Shown here piece by piece: positions 18,479-26,932 of a stretch of 64,000 bases of DNA. The DNA is from Geminicoccaceae bacterium. GTDB lineage: Bacteria > Pseudomonadota > Alphaproteobacteria > Geminicoccales > Geminicoccaceae. The first letter of the stretch is position 1. Every line of letters starts with the position of its first letter. The notes below the pieces were generated by a model. The model did not search any database and had not been told where the DNA came from. It was given only the letters and a program-made list of their open reading frames with translations. Position numbers and translations under genes: made by a program. The stretch is from assembly GCA_020638465.1 (NCBI GenBank), contig JACKIM010000002.1, forward strand, positions 682,001-746,000, read 5' to 3'.

Positions 18479-20089
18479 ATGACGCAGAATTCCAAAGACC
18501 TCTTCATTGACCATCTGATCGAACGCGGTCGTTCGCGAACGATCGGCCGGCGACAATTCATGCGGGATGCGCTGGCGACAGGCATGACCGTGAGTGCAGC
18601 AACTGCAATGTGGGCCAGCAGTGTCGAAGCCCAGACGCCCAAGCGGGGAGGCAACTATCGCGTTGGCATGCATGATGGTAATACCACCGACAAGCTTGAT
18701 CCCGGGACGACGGAAAGCGTCTACATGATCCAGCTGAACCACGCGATGCGCAGCTATCTTACCGAAATCACGAATACCAACGAGATAGGACCGGATGCGG
18801 CTGCGAGTTGGGAAGCCTCCAACGGGGCAAGAACCTGGAGGTTTGAACTCGCCAAAGGAGTGGAGTTTCACAATGGCAAGGAGTTCACCTCAAGCGATGC
18901 TGTCGATTCGCTCAATTTCCATCGAAAGGAGAATTCGCCTTCGGCGGCGAAGCCATTGCTGGAAGACATAGAAGACATCCGTGCCGACGGAAAACATGCG
19001 TTGATCGTCGAAGCCAAAAGCGGCAATGCCGATCTTCCTTATCTCCTGTCGGACTATCACCTGGTGATGATGCCTTCCGATGGCGAAGGAAATGTCGATT
19101 GGGAAAGTGGCATCGGGACAGGACCCTACAAGATCGAGGCGCACGACCCGGGGGTGCGTACGGAACTGTCCCGACATGACGGTTATTTTCGCGAGAATCA
19201 GGCCTTCTTCGATTCGGTCGTGACCACGGTGGTCAATGATGTCAATGCGCGGCAGACCGCACTCGTGACCGGAGAGTTCGACGCCATCAGCGATGTCGAC
19301 CTGAAGACGGTGGCACTGCTGGGGCGCGATCCGAACATCGAGGTCGACGAGGTTCCGAGCGGGGCACATGTCACGATCCCGATGTTCTGCGACACCGCAC
19401 CGTTCGACGATGTCAATGTTCGCCTGGCGTTGAAGTTTGGCATTGATCGCGACGCGGTCGTCGAAAAGATCCTCCTGGGACATGGTACCGTCGGAAACGA
19501 CCACCCGATTGGCCAGTCATTGCCATACTGGGCCAACCTCGAACAACGTCATTACGATCCCGACAAGGCGAAGTTCCACCTCAAGCAGGCCGGGCTCAGC
19601 AAGCTGGCGGTCGATCTGTCGACGGCCGATTTCATCTTCTCGGGTGCGGTCGACATGGCGGTTCTCTTCAAGGAGAGTGCTGCGGCATGTGGTATCGATA
19701 TCAATGTGATACGCGAACCGAATGACGGTTACTGGTCGAATGTCTGGCTGAAGAAGCCGTTCGTGGTGGTTCAGTGGGGGCAGCGGCCGACGCCTGATGT
19801 GATGTTCTCGCTGGCCTACAAGAAAGGTGCCCCGTGGAACGAAAGCCATTGGGACAACGAGCGTTTCAACATGCTTTTGGACGAGGCCAAGGCCGAACTC
19901 GATAATGGCAGGCGAACGGAAATGTATCGCGAGATGCAGCAACTCTGCCGCGACGATGGCGGTGCCATCGTGCCGTTCTTCCGCAATCGGGTTTATGCTC
20001 GCCGCTCGAACCTGCTGCATGGCCCGAACCTCGCGGGGAACTGGGAACTCGACGGTGCCCGCTCGTTCCAGCGTTGGTGGTTTGCCTGA
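18479..20089 (+). CDS. ABC transporter substrate-binding protein (peptide/nickel type), Tat-exported
   Basis: 536 residues of the SBP_bac_5 family (DppA/OppA/NikA-like). The N-terminus has a twin-arginine signal (GRRQFMRDALATG, arginines 24-25) ending near residue 51 (VEAQ). The first lobe contains ASWEASNGARTWRFELAKGVEFHNGKEF, which is diagnostic of the family. It resembles the binding protein at 63420 much more than the one at 20263: both share LTE, WEAS, GVEFHN and SDYHLV blocks in the same order. ATG 18479 follows an AGAGGA site; a GTG at 18470 is in frame. No permease or ATPase is adjacent, so the transporter it serves is unknown. Confidence 0.88.
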   Translation: MTQNSKDLFIDHLIERGRSRTIGRRQFMRDALATGMTVSAATAMWASSVEAQTPKRGGNYRVGMHDGNTTDKLDPGTTESVYMIQLNHAMRSYLTEITNTNEIGPDAAASWEASNGARTWRFELAKGVEFHNGKEFTSSDAVDSLNFHRKENSPSAAKPLLEDIEDIRADGKHALIVEAKSGNADLPYLLSDYHLVMMPSDGEGNVDWESGIGTGPYKIEAHDPGVRTELSRHDGYFRENQAFFDSVVTTVVNDVNARQTALVTGEFDAISDVDLKTVALLGRDPNIEVDEVPSGAHVTIPMFCDTAPFDDVNVRLALKFGIDRDAVVEKILLGHGTVGNDHPIGQSLPYWANLEQRHYDPDKAKFHLKQAGLSKLAVDLSTADFIFSGAVDMAVLFKESAAACGIDINVIREPNDGYWSNVWLKKPFVVVQWGQRPTPDVMFSLAYKKGAPWNESHWDNERFNMLLDEAKAELDNGRRTEMYREMQQLCRDDGGAIVPFFRNRVYARRSNLLHGPNLAGNWELDGARSFQRWWFA

Positions 20090-20096
20090 CAAATAT

Positions 20097-20145
20097 CCCC
20101 GTGACGTGCGGCATGGAGCGGACAGCCGCATATCTCCTGTCGGGG
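20097..20145. repeat. Nested inverted repeat between two binding-protein genes
   Basis: CCCCG (20097-20101) pairs with CGGGG (20141-20145), and inside it TGCGGC (20107-20112) pairs with GCCGCA (20125-20130) around a 12-base loop. The structure begins 7 bases after the stop of the upstream gene. There is no T-tract, so it may stabilise the transcript or be a weak terminator. Confidence 0.3.
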
Positions 20146-20262
20146 AAAGATATCCGTATCCATGATTTGTAAACCAGCATTGGTTATCCTGTCGGGATGC
20201 TGAAGGTATGGTGCTGTGGTTCGTTGCCTTCAGTATGAAACGGTGATTGCAGGGACCATGAC

Positions 20263-21897
20263 ATGGATAAATCTTCGGGACGGCATCCGTTCATCGACAT
20301 CTTCAGGCAGGATATCCATGCGGGAAGGCTGAACAGGCGCGAGTTTCTTGCACTTGCGACAGCCTTTGGTGCAACCACCGCAGCGGCATATGGGTTGATC
20401 GGCCAGGCGGTACCGAGCCTGGCTCAGGCCTCGTCCGGTGTCAGGGGCGGGGTGCTGAAGGTCGCCATGCGGGTTCGTCCGCTTGGAGACCCGCGAGTCT
20501 TCGCGTGGTCCGAGATGGCCAATATCGCCCGGCAATTCGTCGAGCCGTTGGTGCGGTACACGACCAGCTTCACCTTCGAGCCATGGTTGCTCCAATCATG
20601 GGACATAAGTGACGATGCGCGGGACTATACCTTGCATGTGCGCAAGGGTGTCACCTGGAGCAATGGCGATCCGTTCAATGTTGATGACGTGATCTTCAAC
20701 ATCGAACGCTGGTGTGACCGGACTGTCCCCGGAAATTCGATGGCCGGGCGCATGACACCGCTGATTGACCCTAAGACCGACCGCATTTACGCAGATGCGG
20801 TCGAGCGGGTTGACGACCATACACTCAGGCTTCATCTGTCATCTCCCGATATCACCATCATTCCCGGGATGTCGGATTATCCTGCACTGATCGTTCATCG
20901 CGACTTCGACCGTACTGGTGCCAGGCTTTCGGCATGGCCTGTCGGCACCGGACCGTTTCAGCTCGATCATCTCGATATGGGGATATCGGCGTCTGTCAGT
21001 CGTCGCGAAGGCTGGTGGGGTGGTGACGTCTTTCTCGACGGTATCGAGTGGATCGACTTCGGTAGCGATCAGCAGGCCATAGCGGCCGCCTTTCGAAATG
21101 GAGATATCCATACGAACTACGAGACAACGGGAGAAAACATCGCTGTCATGGATGCGCTCGGCCTGACACGGCATGATGCCGTATCGGCGGACACCGTGGT
21201 GATCCGTACCAACATCCATCAATCGCCCTACAACGATATCCGTGTCCGGCAGGCCCTACAGTTCGCCGTCGACAACGAGAGGGTGCTCATGTCGAGTTGC
21301 AGGGGGTTCGGGGTTGTCGCCGAAAACCATCATGTCAGTCCGATACACCCCGAATACGCCGAGTTGCCGAGAGTCCGGCGCGATCTCGACAAGGCGAGGG
21401 CGCTCATGGCCGAAGCGGGGCAGCTCGACTTCGGACATGAGCTCGTTTCCATCGACGACGAGGACAGGCGGGATACGGCTGACGAGGTTGCGGTTCAGTT
21501 GCGTGAGGCCGGGTTCAATGTGCGCCGTACCGTCTATCCAGGAGATATCTACTGGAATAATTGGACCCGATACCCTTTTTCGATCACGAACTGGAACATG
21601 CGCCCGCTTGGGGTTCAGGTGCTTGCACTGGCTTACAGGACCGGCGAGTCGTGGAACGAGACGGGGTTCAGCGATCCGGAGTTCGACAGGAAACTCAAGC
21701 AGGCCATGTCCATCGCGGATGCTGACAGGCGTCGGGAAGTCATGAGGGATCTGGAACTTATTCTTCAAAGATCGGGTGTGATTATCCAGCCCTATTGGAA
21801 ATCACTGTCAAAACACTGTGTGCCCGGTGTTCACAATGATGCTATGCATCCGGCCTATGAAATGCATTTCGAAAAGGTCTGGCTTGATCCCGATTGA
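20263..21897 (+). CDS. ABC transporter substrate-binding protein (peptide/nickel type), Tat-exported
   Basis: 544 residues of the SBP_bac_5 family. The Tat signal LNRREFLALATAFGATT (arginines 25-26) ends near residue 55 at SLAQA. The mature part has DYTLHVRKGVTWSNGDPFNVDDVIFNIERW, the family's diagnostic block, and a C-terminal SGVIIQPYWKS segment. It is a divergent paralogue of the gene just upstream, 173 bases away, rather than a recent duplicate. Like it, there are no adjacent permease or ATPase genes. The ligand cannot be read from the sequence; a di- or oligopeptide, opine or similar cation-containing ligand is possible. Confidence 0.88.
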   Translation: MDKSSGRHPFIDIFRQDIHAGRLNRREFLALATAFGATTAAAYGLIGQAVPSLAQASSGVRGGVLKVAMRVRPLGDPRVFAWSEMANIARQFVEPLVRYTTSFTFEPWLLQSWDISDDARDYTLHVRKGVTWSNGDPFNVDDVIFNIERWCDRTVPGNSMAGRMTPLIDPKTDRIYADAVERVDDHTLRLHLSSPDITIIPGMSDYPALIVHRDFDRTGARLSAWPVGTGPFQLDHLDMGISASVSRREGWWGGDVFLDGIEWIDFGSDQQAIAAAFRNGDIHTNYETTGENIAVMDALGLTRHDAVSADTVVIRTNIHQSPYNDIRVRQALQFAVDNERVLMSSCRGFGVVAENHHVSPIHPEYAELPRVRRDLDKARALMAEAGQLDFGHELVSIDDEDRRDTADEVAVQLREAGFNVRRTVYPGDIYWNNWTRYPFSITNWNMRPLGVQVLALAYRTGESWNETGFSDPEFDRKLKQAMSIADADRRREVMRDLELILQRSGVIIQPYWKSLSKHCVPGVHNDAMHPAYEMHFEKVWLDPD

Positions 21898-21970
21898 TAC
21901 GCGTTGGTAAGTAGCCGAACTGGGCCTTCTTCGGGACCAGCTCGAATATTCTGGGATTTGAGGAGAAGAA

Positions 21971-22501
21971 GTGTCTGATTCGCGTAAAATTCCGCGACAA
22001 AGTGTGACTGTACGCCGAATCGGCCCGGAATTTCACGACTGGATACTGGGAATCAACGCTGCCAATGTTCCCGAGGTAGGGAGCATGGACCATGCCGGGC
22101 TTATGGAGCGCCTTGCGATGCCGCACTGGCTGGGAGCGGCATTCATGGGTGATCGTCCGGTGGGTGTATTGCTCGGCATGCGTGAAGGCGCTGCCTATCG
22201 CAGTCCGAATTATCTCTGGTTCAACCAGCGCTACGATCGGTTCATCTATGTCGACCGGATCATGATCGACGAGGCCGCACGTGGCCTGGGGGCAGGCCGA
22301 GCTCTCTATGATCGTTTCGTCGAGGATTTCGCGGATGATGCCCAATGGTTGTTCTGCGAGGTGAATACCCTGCCGCCCAATCCACGATCATTACGCTTTC
22401 ATGACAGTCTTGGAATGATGAAGATCTCGGATCTGGTCCATGTGCCGGGCGAAAAGGCCGTTGCGATGCTCGGACGCTGTCTTCGATCCCGGGATGGGTG
22501 A
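21971..22501 (+). CDS. GNAT family N-acetyltransferase
   Basis: 176 residues starting with GTG 21971, preceded by an AGGAG site. The GNAT acetyl-CoA site is in VDRIMIDEAARGLGAGRALYDRF (R/QxxGxG/A form), and the C-terminal beta-5/beta-6 segment CEVNTLPPNPRSLRFHDSLGM is typical of YkwB-like or MshD-like acetyltransferases. The acceptor substrate is unknown. It stands alone between the second binding protein and the globin-like gene, with 73 and 109 bases of gap. Confidence 0.82.
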   Translation: MSDSRKIPRQSVTVRRIGPEFHDWILGINAANVPEVGSMDHAGLMERLAMPHWLGAAFMGDRPVGVLLGMREGAAYRSPNYLWFNQRYDRFIYVDRIMIDEAARGLGAGRALYDRFVEDFADDAQWLFCEVNTLPPNPRSLRFHDSLGMMKISDLVHVPGEKAVAMLGRCLRSRDG

Positions 22502-22610
22502 CATCGTCACGCTCGACGTTGGCAGGCCGGAATCGGCTTCGGGGTTCACGAACATTTAAACCCCTTGGGTGCATGGTGATCCCGCATGGATCAAGCTGGA
22601 CCCCGGAACA

Positions 22611-23045
22611 ATGAATCAGGTCGACTATCATCATCTGCGTCGAAGTCTCGTTCTTCTTGCCGGTCAACGAAGCGTGCTCGCTGCCGGGCTTGTCGACCGA
22701 GTGGGAAAATCACTTCCGGAGCTTGCCGGAAGATTGCGTGGAGAGCCGTCGGAGCAACTGGCGATCGCATTGCTTGAGGCGGCACGATGTGCTCTCTATT
22801 GGCAGAACATCGAACCCATGTTGCGCAATTCCGGTCGGGATCTGGCCGTTCTGGGGGTGCGCAGCCGGGACTACGATACACTGGCGCAGTCATGGATCTC
22901 GCTCTTGGCCGAGATGATTGGCGAGGCCTGGGATGACCCCCTCGAACAGGCCTGGCGCAGCGTCGGAAGGGAGTTCTTCGATGCCATGCGCGGCGGACAC
23001 AGCAGCACGACGGCGACCAATCCTTCGGTGATGGTCTACGACTGA
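22611..23045 (+). CDS. Globin-like protein without an evident proximal histidine
   Basis: 144 residues, all-helical by composition. The C-terminal half matches the pattern of bacterial globin and flavohemoglobin helices F to H: GRDLAVLGVRSRDYDTLAQSWISLLAEM, then GEAWDDPLEQAWRSVGREFFDAM. Aligned to the usual AExHxxLGV motif, the position of the heme-binding proximal His falls at residue 78, which is Leu here. The N-terminal half (VDRVGKSLPELAGRLRG) also fits helix A to C. It therefore looks like a non-heme globin fold, as in some stress-sensor proteins, but this is an inference from motif spacing. An earlier in-frame GTG exists at 22569. Confidence 0.5.
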   Translation: MNQVDYHHLRRSLVLLAGQRSVLAAGLVDRVGKSLPELAGRLRGEPSEQLAIALLEAARCALYWQNIEPMLRNSGRDLAVLGVRSRDYDTLAQSWISLLAEMIGEAWDDPLEQAWRSVGREFFDAMRGGHSSTTATNPSVMVYD

Positions 23046-23051
23046 GCAGGG

Positions 23052-23091
23052 TGGATATGGAGTCCGGACCTCCGTTCTGACTTCATATCCA
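23052..23091. terminator. Stem-loop between convergent genes
   Basis: TGGATATG at 23052-23059 pairs exactly with CATATCCA at 23084-23091; allowing one G-U pair the stem extends through AGTC/GACT to about 13 pairs with a 14-base loop. It lies in the 81-base gap between convergent genes, so it may terminate either strand. Confidence 0.4.
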
Positions 23092-23126
23092 TGCTGACCA
23101 TTGTTGACATGACTTGGGCAGTGCTG

Positions 23127-24644
23127 TCAGCGGAACCAGTGGTCCCAGCCCTTTTCATAATAGGCTGGCAACGGGTGGTCGATGATGGTGTTCTCCTCAA
23201 TATCGACCTTCGCCATATCGTCAGGAAAATACTGCATCTCTTCGAACATTGATGGTTCGAAGAAGCGCAATCCATCCGGTATGGCGGCATGCGGATTGCG
23301 CGGAATACGCATGCCGGCCATGACGAATCCCCATTCGCCGAAGCTGGGGACATAGGCATGGTAAGGGAGGGTGTAGAACGTCTCTCCCTTGTCCAAGGGG
23401 GAAAGCGTCGCTCCCAGGGTTTCCTCGATGCACCAGAACGCCTCCCGGGCAAACAACGGCGACGTTGCCTGGGTGACGAGCAACCCGTCATGCGACATGT
23501 GTCCGGCGAGCAGGCTGTAGAAGCTGCGGCTGTAGAGGCGCGAAATCTGCAGGTCGTGGGGATCGGGCAGATCCAGAATGATGACGTCGTAGAGCTGATC
23601 GTTGCTTTCGAGAAATTTCCAGCCATCCTCGTTGACGATCTCCACCCTCGGATCGTTCAGGGATCGGCCATTCAACGAAGCCAGCCGGTCATTGTCACGA
23701 AAAAGGGATGTCATCACCGGATCGATATCGACCAGGGTGATATGATCGACGTCAGGCCAACGTTCCACCTCACGCGCGCCCATCCCATCGCCGCCACCCA
23801 GTATGAGCACATTGTTGCGGCGACTTGCTCGCGACATGACGGGATGGACGAGGCTCTCATGATAGCGATATTCATCCAGCGTGTCGAATTGCAGGTTGCC
23901 ATTGAGGAACAGCTGCACGCGGTCCCTTTCCGCTGTAACCACCAGTCGCTGATAGGGGGTATCCTCACTGAAGATAATTTCCGAATCGAACAGCCTTGCC
24001 TCGATGAAGCCGACCATGCGCTCGCTGTTGACGAAGGCCGTGCACAGGACGGCCAGACTGGGCAGGATCAACCAAAGGGTTCGCGGCAGGTGGAACAGGC
24101 GCGCAGCCAGCAGGGCTGTGGCGAGGTTCAGCAGTCCGAACACCAGGGCGGTGCGGATCAGCCCCAGCTGCGGCACCAGTACCAATGGAAAAAGCAGAGC
24201 CGCAGCGAGTGCGCCGATATAGTCGGCGGTGAGAATGTTGGAGATGTTGATACGCAGTTCGGCGCGACGTTCGAGAATCCGAAGAACCAGCGGAATCTCC
24301 AGTCCGACCAGCGTCCCGATGAGTATGCAGAGCGTGAACAGCAGCGCATCATAATTGTCGATCAGCACAAAGGCATTGAACAATGCCAATGCGCTGAGTC
24401 CGCCGGCCGTTGCCAACGCCACCTGGGTCACTATAAAGGCCGATTCGATGTGTTCGACATGACGCGAGAGCCATGCACCAATGCCCATGGCCGACATGAA
24501 CAGGCCAATGACGAGCGAGAACTGATAGACCGAATCGCCCAGCAGATAGCTGGAGACGGTCCCGGCGATCAACTCGTAGACCAGACCCGCCGTGGCGATG
24601 ACGAAAGTCGCGACGAGCAGCGGCAGGTAGGGATTGGCATCCAC
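23127..24644 (-). CDS. Membrane-anchored spermidine-synthase-like methyltransferase-fold enzyme
   Basis: 505 residues. Residues 8-210 form about seven membrane segments, and residues 225-470 are a spermidine synthase domain. It has QLFLNGNLQFDTLDEYRYHESLVHP (H262, E263), GGGDG at 283-287 for binding decarboxylated S-adenosylmethionine, and DLPDP at 358-362 in place of the usual D(S/T)TDP that contains the catalytic Asp. The fold class is polyamine aminopropyltransferase, but the substrate is unproven. It is the last gene of an operon with DUF350, a 49-aa peptide and two DUF4178 proteins. No S-adenosylmethionine decarboxylase lies nearby. Confidence 0.85.
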   Translation of the reverse strand: MDANPYLPLLVATFVIATAGLVYELIAGTVSSYLLGDSVYQFSLVIGLFMSAMGIGAWLSRHVEHIESAFIVTQVALATAGGLSALALFNAFVLIDNYDALLFTLCILIGTLVGLEIPLVLRILERRAELRINISNILTADYIGALAAALLFPLVLVPQLGLIRTALVFGLLNLATALLAARLFHLPRTLWLILPSLAVLCTAFVNSERMVGFIEARLFDSEIIFSEDTPYQRLVVTAERDRVQLFLNGNLQFDTLDEYRYHESLVHPVMSRASRRNNVLILGGGDGMGAREVERWPDVDHITLVDIDPVMTSLFRDNDRLASLNGRSLNDPRVEIVNEDGWKFLESNDQLYDVIILDLPDPHDLQISRLYSRSFYSLLAGHMSHDGLLVTQATSPLFAREAFWCIEETLGATLSPLDKGETFYTLPYHAYVPSFGEWGFVMAGMRIPRNPHAAIPDGLRFFEPSMFEEMQYFPDDMAKVDIEENTIIDHPLPAYYEKGWDHWFR

Positions 24645-24663
24645 GATCAGGGTTGTTCGCGGG

Positions 24664-24885
24664 TTATCGGATGACGTTGCCGATGATGATCGAAAGGGCT
24701 ATCGCGGCCGCGCCCATGAGGATGGCAAGGGCGATGTTCTGGTCCTCGATCAACTCTTTCTGGATCGAGAAATGGGTGATCTTGTCGAGAATCCAAAAAC
24801 AGGCGAGGAACAGCCCGAACCCCAGAAAGGTGTAGACAATCGTGGCGACCAACTCGCTCAACCTGATGCCGTCGAGGATATCCAT
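24664..24885 (-). CDS. DUF350 domain-containing membrane protein
   Basis: 73 residues containing two membrane segments (about residues 10-32 and 50-70) with a short charged loop reading KITHFSIQKELIEDQN between them. This is one copy of the DUF350 unit, whose members usually have two or more copies. Its function is unknown, but DUF350 genes recur next to DUF4178 and spermidine-synthase-like genes. It lies 19 bases upstream of the spermidine-synthase-like gene and 14 bases after the 49-aa peptide gene. Confidence 0.85.
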   Translation of the reverse strand: MDILDGIRLSELVATIVYTFLGFGLFLACFWILDKITHFSIQKELIEDQNIALAILMGAAAIALSIIIGNVIR

Positions 24886-24899
24886 GGAACCTCTACCCG

Positions 24900-25049
24900 T
24901 TACTTGACGCCAAAACTTGTGCCGTTGCCCAGACTGCCGGAGCGGACGCTGCGGACCACCGTACTGCTTTCAGCCCCCACACCGTACCAGGTGGCATAGG
25001 TTACACCGGCCGTTATCACGATGAAGACGGTCGCCACGAGTCTAGTCAT
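24900..25049 (-). CDS. 49-aa membrane peptide of the DUF4178/DUF350 operon
   Basis: Starts with ATG at 25049, overlapping the upstream DUF4178 gene's end by 8 bases. The peptide begins with a single hydrophobic segment (TRLVATVFIVITAGVTYATW) followed by a tail rich in Ser, Gly and Val, including VRSVRSGSLGNGTSFGVK. I do not recognise a family, though similar glycine-rich-tailed small membrane proteins sit in the same place in other DUF4178 operons as far as I recall. It probably belongs to the same membrane complex. The tight overlap on both sides argues that the gene is real. Confidence 0.65.
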   Translation of the reverse strand: MTRLVATVFIVITAGVTYATWYGVGAESSTVVRSVRSGSLGNGTSFGVK

Positions 25050-26295
25050 CGGTGTCGTCCCAGCGCTTCTTCTCGAATTTCCACCGCCTGTATGCAGGCA
25101 TGGCCATACAAAGGATCGAGATTGCCAGCAAGCCTGTGAAGTAACGCCGGGGCATCGCACCTTCGAGGATCCGGACCTGCAGCGGCGGCACCTGGACGCT
25201 TTCCGGATCGAGCTCGATCTCCATGTTGTACCGACCGGCGGCCGGAACGCGAAAGAGTGTGGAGGTCGTTTGCGATCCCTCGCTCCAATGGCCATCGTCA
25301 TAGCCGTGATAATAGGAAATCTCGGATCCCAGTTCGAGAATGGGTTCGCCTTCGTCGTCTTCTATGGACACGTCGTAATAGGCCCAGCCATTGTCGACCG
25401 GTGAGCGCATTTCGAGATTCACAAGTTGATTCGGGCGATGGATTTCGAAGGAAAGCGGGCTGAGTCCACTGGCAGGGTTGCCGAAACTGTCATTCAAGAC
25501 GACCGTTCCGCCTCCGATGACCCATGTCATGAGCAGGCCGCATAGGGCTGCGGCTGTGGCAAACGGACCGACGCTGGCAATAGCCGTGGTGAAGGCACTT
25601 TCCTCGAAGGGCTGGGCGGGGTGAATGTCCGCACTGCGTGAGGCGCCGAGATCGACACCAAATGCCGCTTCAGCCTCGGATCGAGGGATATATTCCGATA
25701 GAGTATATTCAAGCTCGCTGCCGGATTGCTCGTATTCGAAGACGAAGGGCGGGGAGATGGCTTCGACGATACTTGTCGTGTCGCCGAGGTGCGCGAGCCA
25801 GGTCAGTTCACCCTCGACGAACGTGATGTTCGCCTCGTAGCGCTCGTACTGCCTGTAGATCCGGTCACGGAATGTCACAGTGCCCTTGCGATGGAAGTCT
25901 GACAAGACGGGCGGATCGGGCAGGTCACGAACCCGTCGGCTGAAGATGACATGGGCATCGTTCCAGGTCAGCCATGCATAACCGTGGGTGGGGGAGAAGA
26001 TCTGGTAACTGACCCAGTCATACACACCCCACTCATCGCGGCTACGATAAGCGACCGTGCCGATGATTGCGAACGGTACGCCCTTGATCTGCCCCTCCAT
26101 GCCAATACCGAACGGACTCGAGGGACGTTCGAGATTGCGATACTGGGCCAGGATGGCAAAGTCGGCATGTGCATCCATTACGGCCCCGCAATAGGAACAG
26201 ACGAGGCTGCGTACCTGATGCCCCCCTTTAAGCGGCAGGGGTGCCGCGCAGGAAGTGCACTGGATTGATCGCAGAGTTTCCGGAGCGGTGATCAT
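25042..26295 (-). CDS. DUF4178 protein with N-terminal zinc ribbon and C-terminal membrane segments
   Basis: 417 residues from ATG 26295. Residues 13-36 form a zinc ribbon (Cys 13, 16, 33, 36). The DUF4178 domain follows (GIGMEGQIKGVPFAIIGTVAYRS, then DEWGVYDWVSYQ and PTHGYAWL). A hydrophobic segment near residue 255, a presumed extracytoplasmic beta-rich domain and a second membrane segment just before a strongly charged C-terminus (KKRWDDTDD) come after. Its start overlaps the upstream DUF4178 gene by ATGA. Its end overlaps the 49-aa peptide gene. The function of DUF4178 is not known; the layout suggests a membrane-tethered sensor or scaffold. Confidence 0.8.
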   Translation of the reverse strand: MITAPETLRSIQCTSCAAPLPLKGGHQVRSLVCSYCGAVMDAHADFAILAQYRNLERPSSPFGIGMEGQIKGVPFAIIGTVAYRSRDEWGVYDWVSYQIFSPTHGYAWLTWNDAHVIFSRRVRDLPDPPVLSDFHRKGTVTFRDRIYRQYERYEANITFVEGELTWLAHLGDTTSIVEAISPPFVFEYEQSGSELEYTLSEYIPRSEAEAAFGVDLGASRSADIHPAQPFEESAFTTAIASVGPFATAAALCGLLMTWVIGGGTVVLNDSFGNPASGLSPLSFEIHRPNQLVNLEMRSPVDNGWAYYDVSIEDDEGEPILELGSEISYYHGYDDGHWSEGSQTTSTLFRVPAAGRYNMEIELDPESVQVPPLQVRILEGAMPRRYFTGLLAISILCMAMPAYRRWKFEKKRWDDTDD

Positions 26296-26894
26296 GCGAT
26301 CTCGATCTCGAAGGGATCGACCCATAATCCATCGGTGCCGGTAATGTCGCCATTTTCGTTTTCGATGGTCACCAGTTGCGACAGCGGGCCACTCAAATGG
26401 GCATAATCGAAGCGTTGGCCGGGCATGAGAACTTCCGGCAGTTCGCCGCGCACGGCACGCACGATGCCCGTGCCGATCTCGCTGACAACCAGTGTTCGAC
26501 CCGCGACGACGATACCGTTGCCGAGCCGCATGCGGGACCAGTCGTCGAGCTGGATGGAGTCGTGAGGAAGGGGGCGCTCGAAGGCGAGATCGCCTTCGTC
26601 GACGCTGATCCAGACGCCATCACCGTGTTCGACCACCCACCATTCATCCCAGAAGCCATGCTCGTAATCGATCCGCGCATGCCCCATCGGTGTGAAACTG
26701 CGACCACGCCAGGAAAAGCTCCGGTGCATCTCGATGAGCGATGGTACGGTGGCCATGGTGCCGCTCCTGCCGGCCAGTCGCAAGGCATCGTCCTCAAGCA
26801 TGACGACACTGTCGCAATAGTTACAGGTGACGATTTTCAACCGTTGAATACGTGTTTCGAGCTGAGCACCGCAATTCGGGCAGTTCCGTGACAT
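26292..26894 (-). CDS. DUF4178 protein with N-terminal zinc ribbon, soluble
   Basis: 200 residues from ATG 26894; the frame remains open further upstream but the extension has no conserved features and would cover the palindrome at 26933-26970. It has a zinc ribbon (Cys 5, 8, 24, 27) and one DUF4178 domain with FSWRGRSFTPMGHARIDYEHGFWDEWWV. There is no membrane segment, unlike its partner downstream. The two DUF4178 proteins differ widely outside the core domain, so this is an old duplication or a hetero-pair. It is the first gene of the operon. Confidence 0.78.
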   Translation of the reverse strand: MSRNCPNCGAQLETRIQRLKIVTCNYCDSVVMLEDDALRLAGRSGTMATVPSLIEMHRSFSWRGRSFTPMGHARIDYEHGFWDEWWVVEHGDGVWISVDEGDLAFERPLPHDSIQLDDWSRMRLGNGIVVAGRTLVVSEIGTGIVRAVRGELPEVLMPGQRFDYAHLSGPLSQLVTIENENGDITGTDGLWVDPFEIEIA

Positions 26895-26932
26895 GTCGGG
26901 AAAGAACCATCGAGCCTGAACGTTGACAAGGG

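Noticed and set aside
23289..24674. A 461-codon plus-strand frame inside the spermidine-synthase-like gene
   Set aside because: The minus-strand protein has clear motifs; the plus translation is low complexity and rich in Gln, His and Arg.
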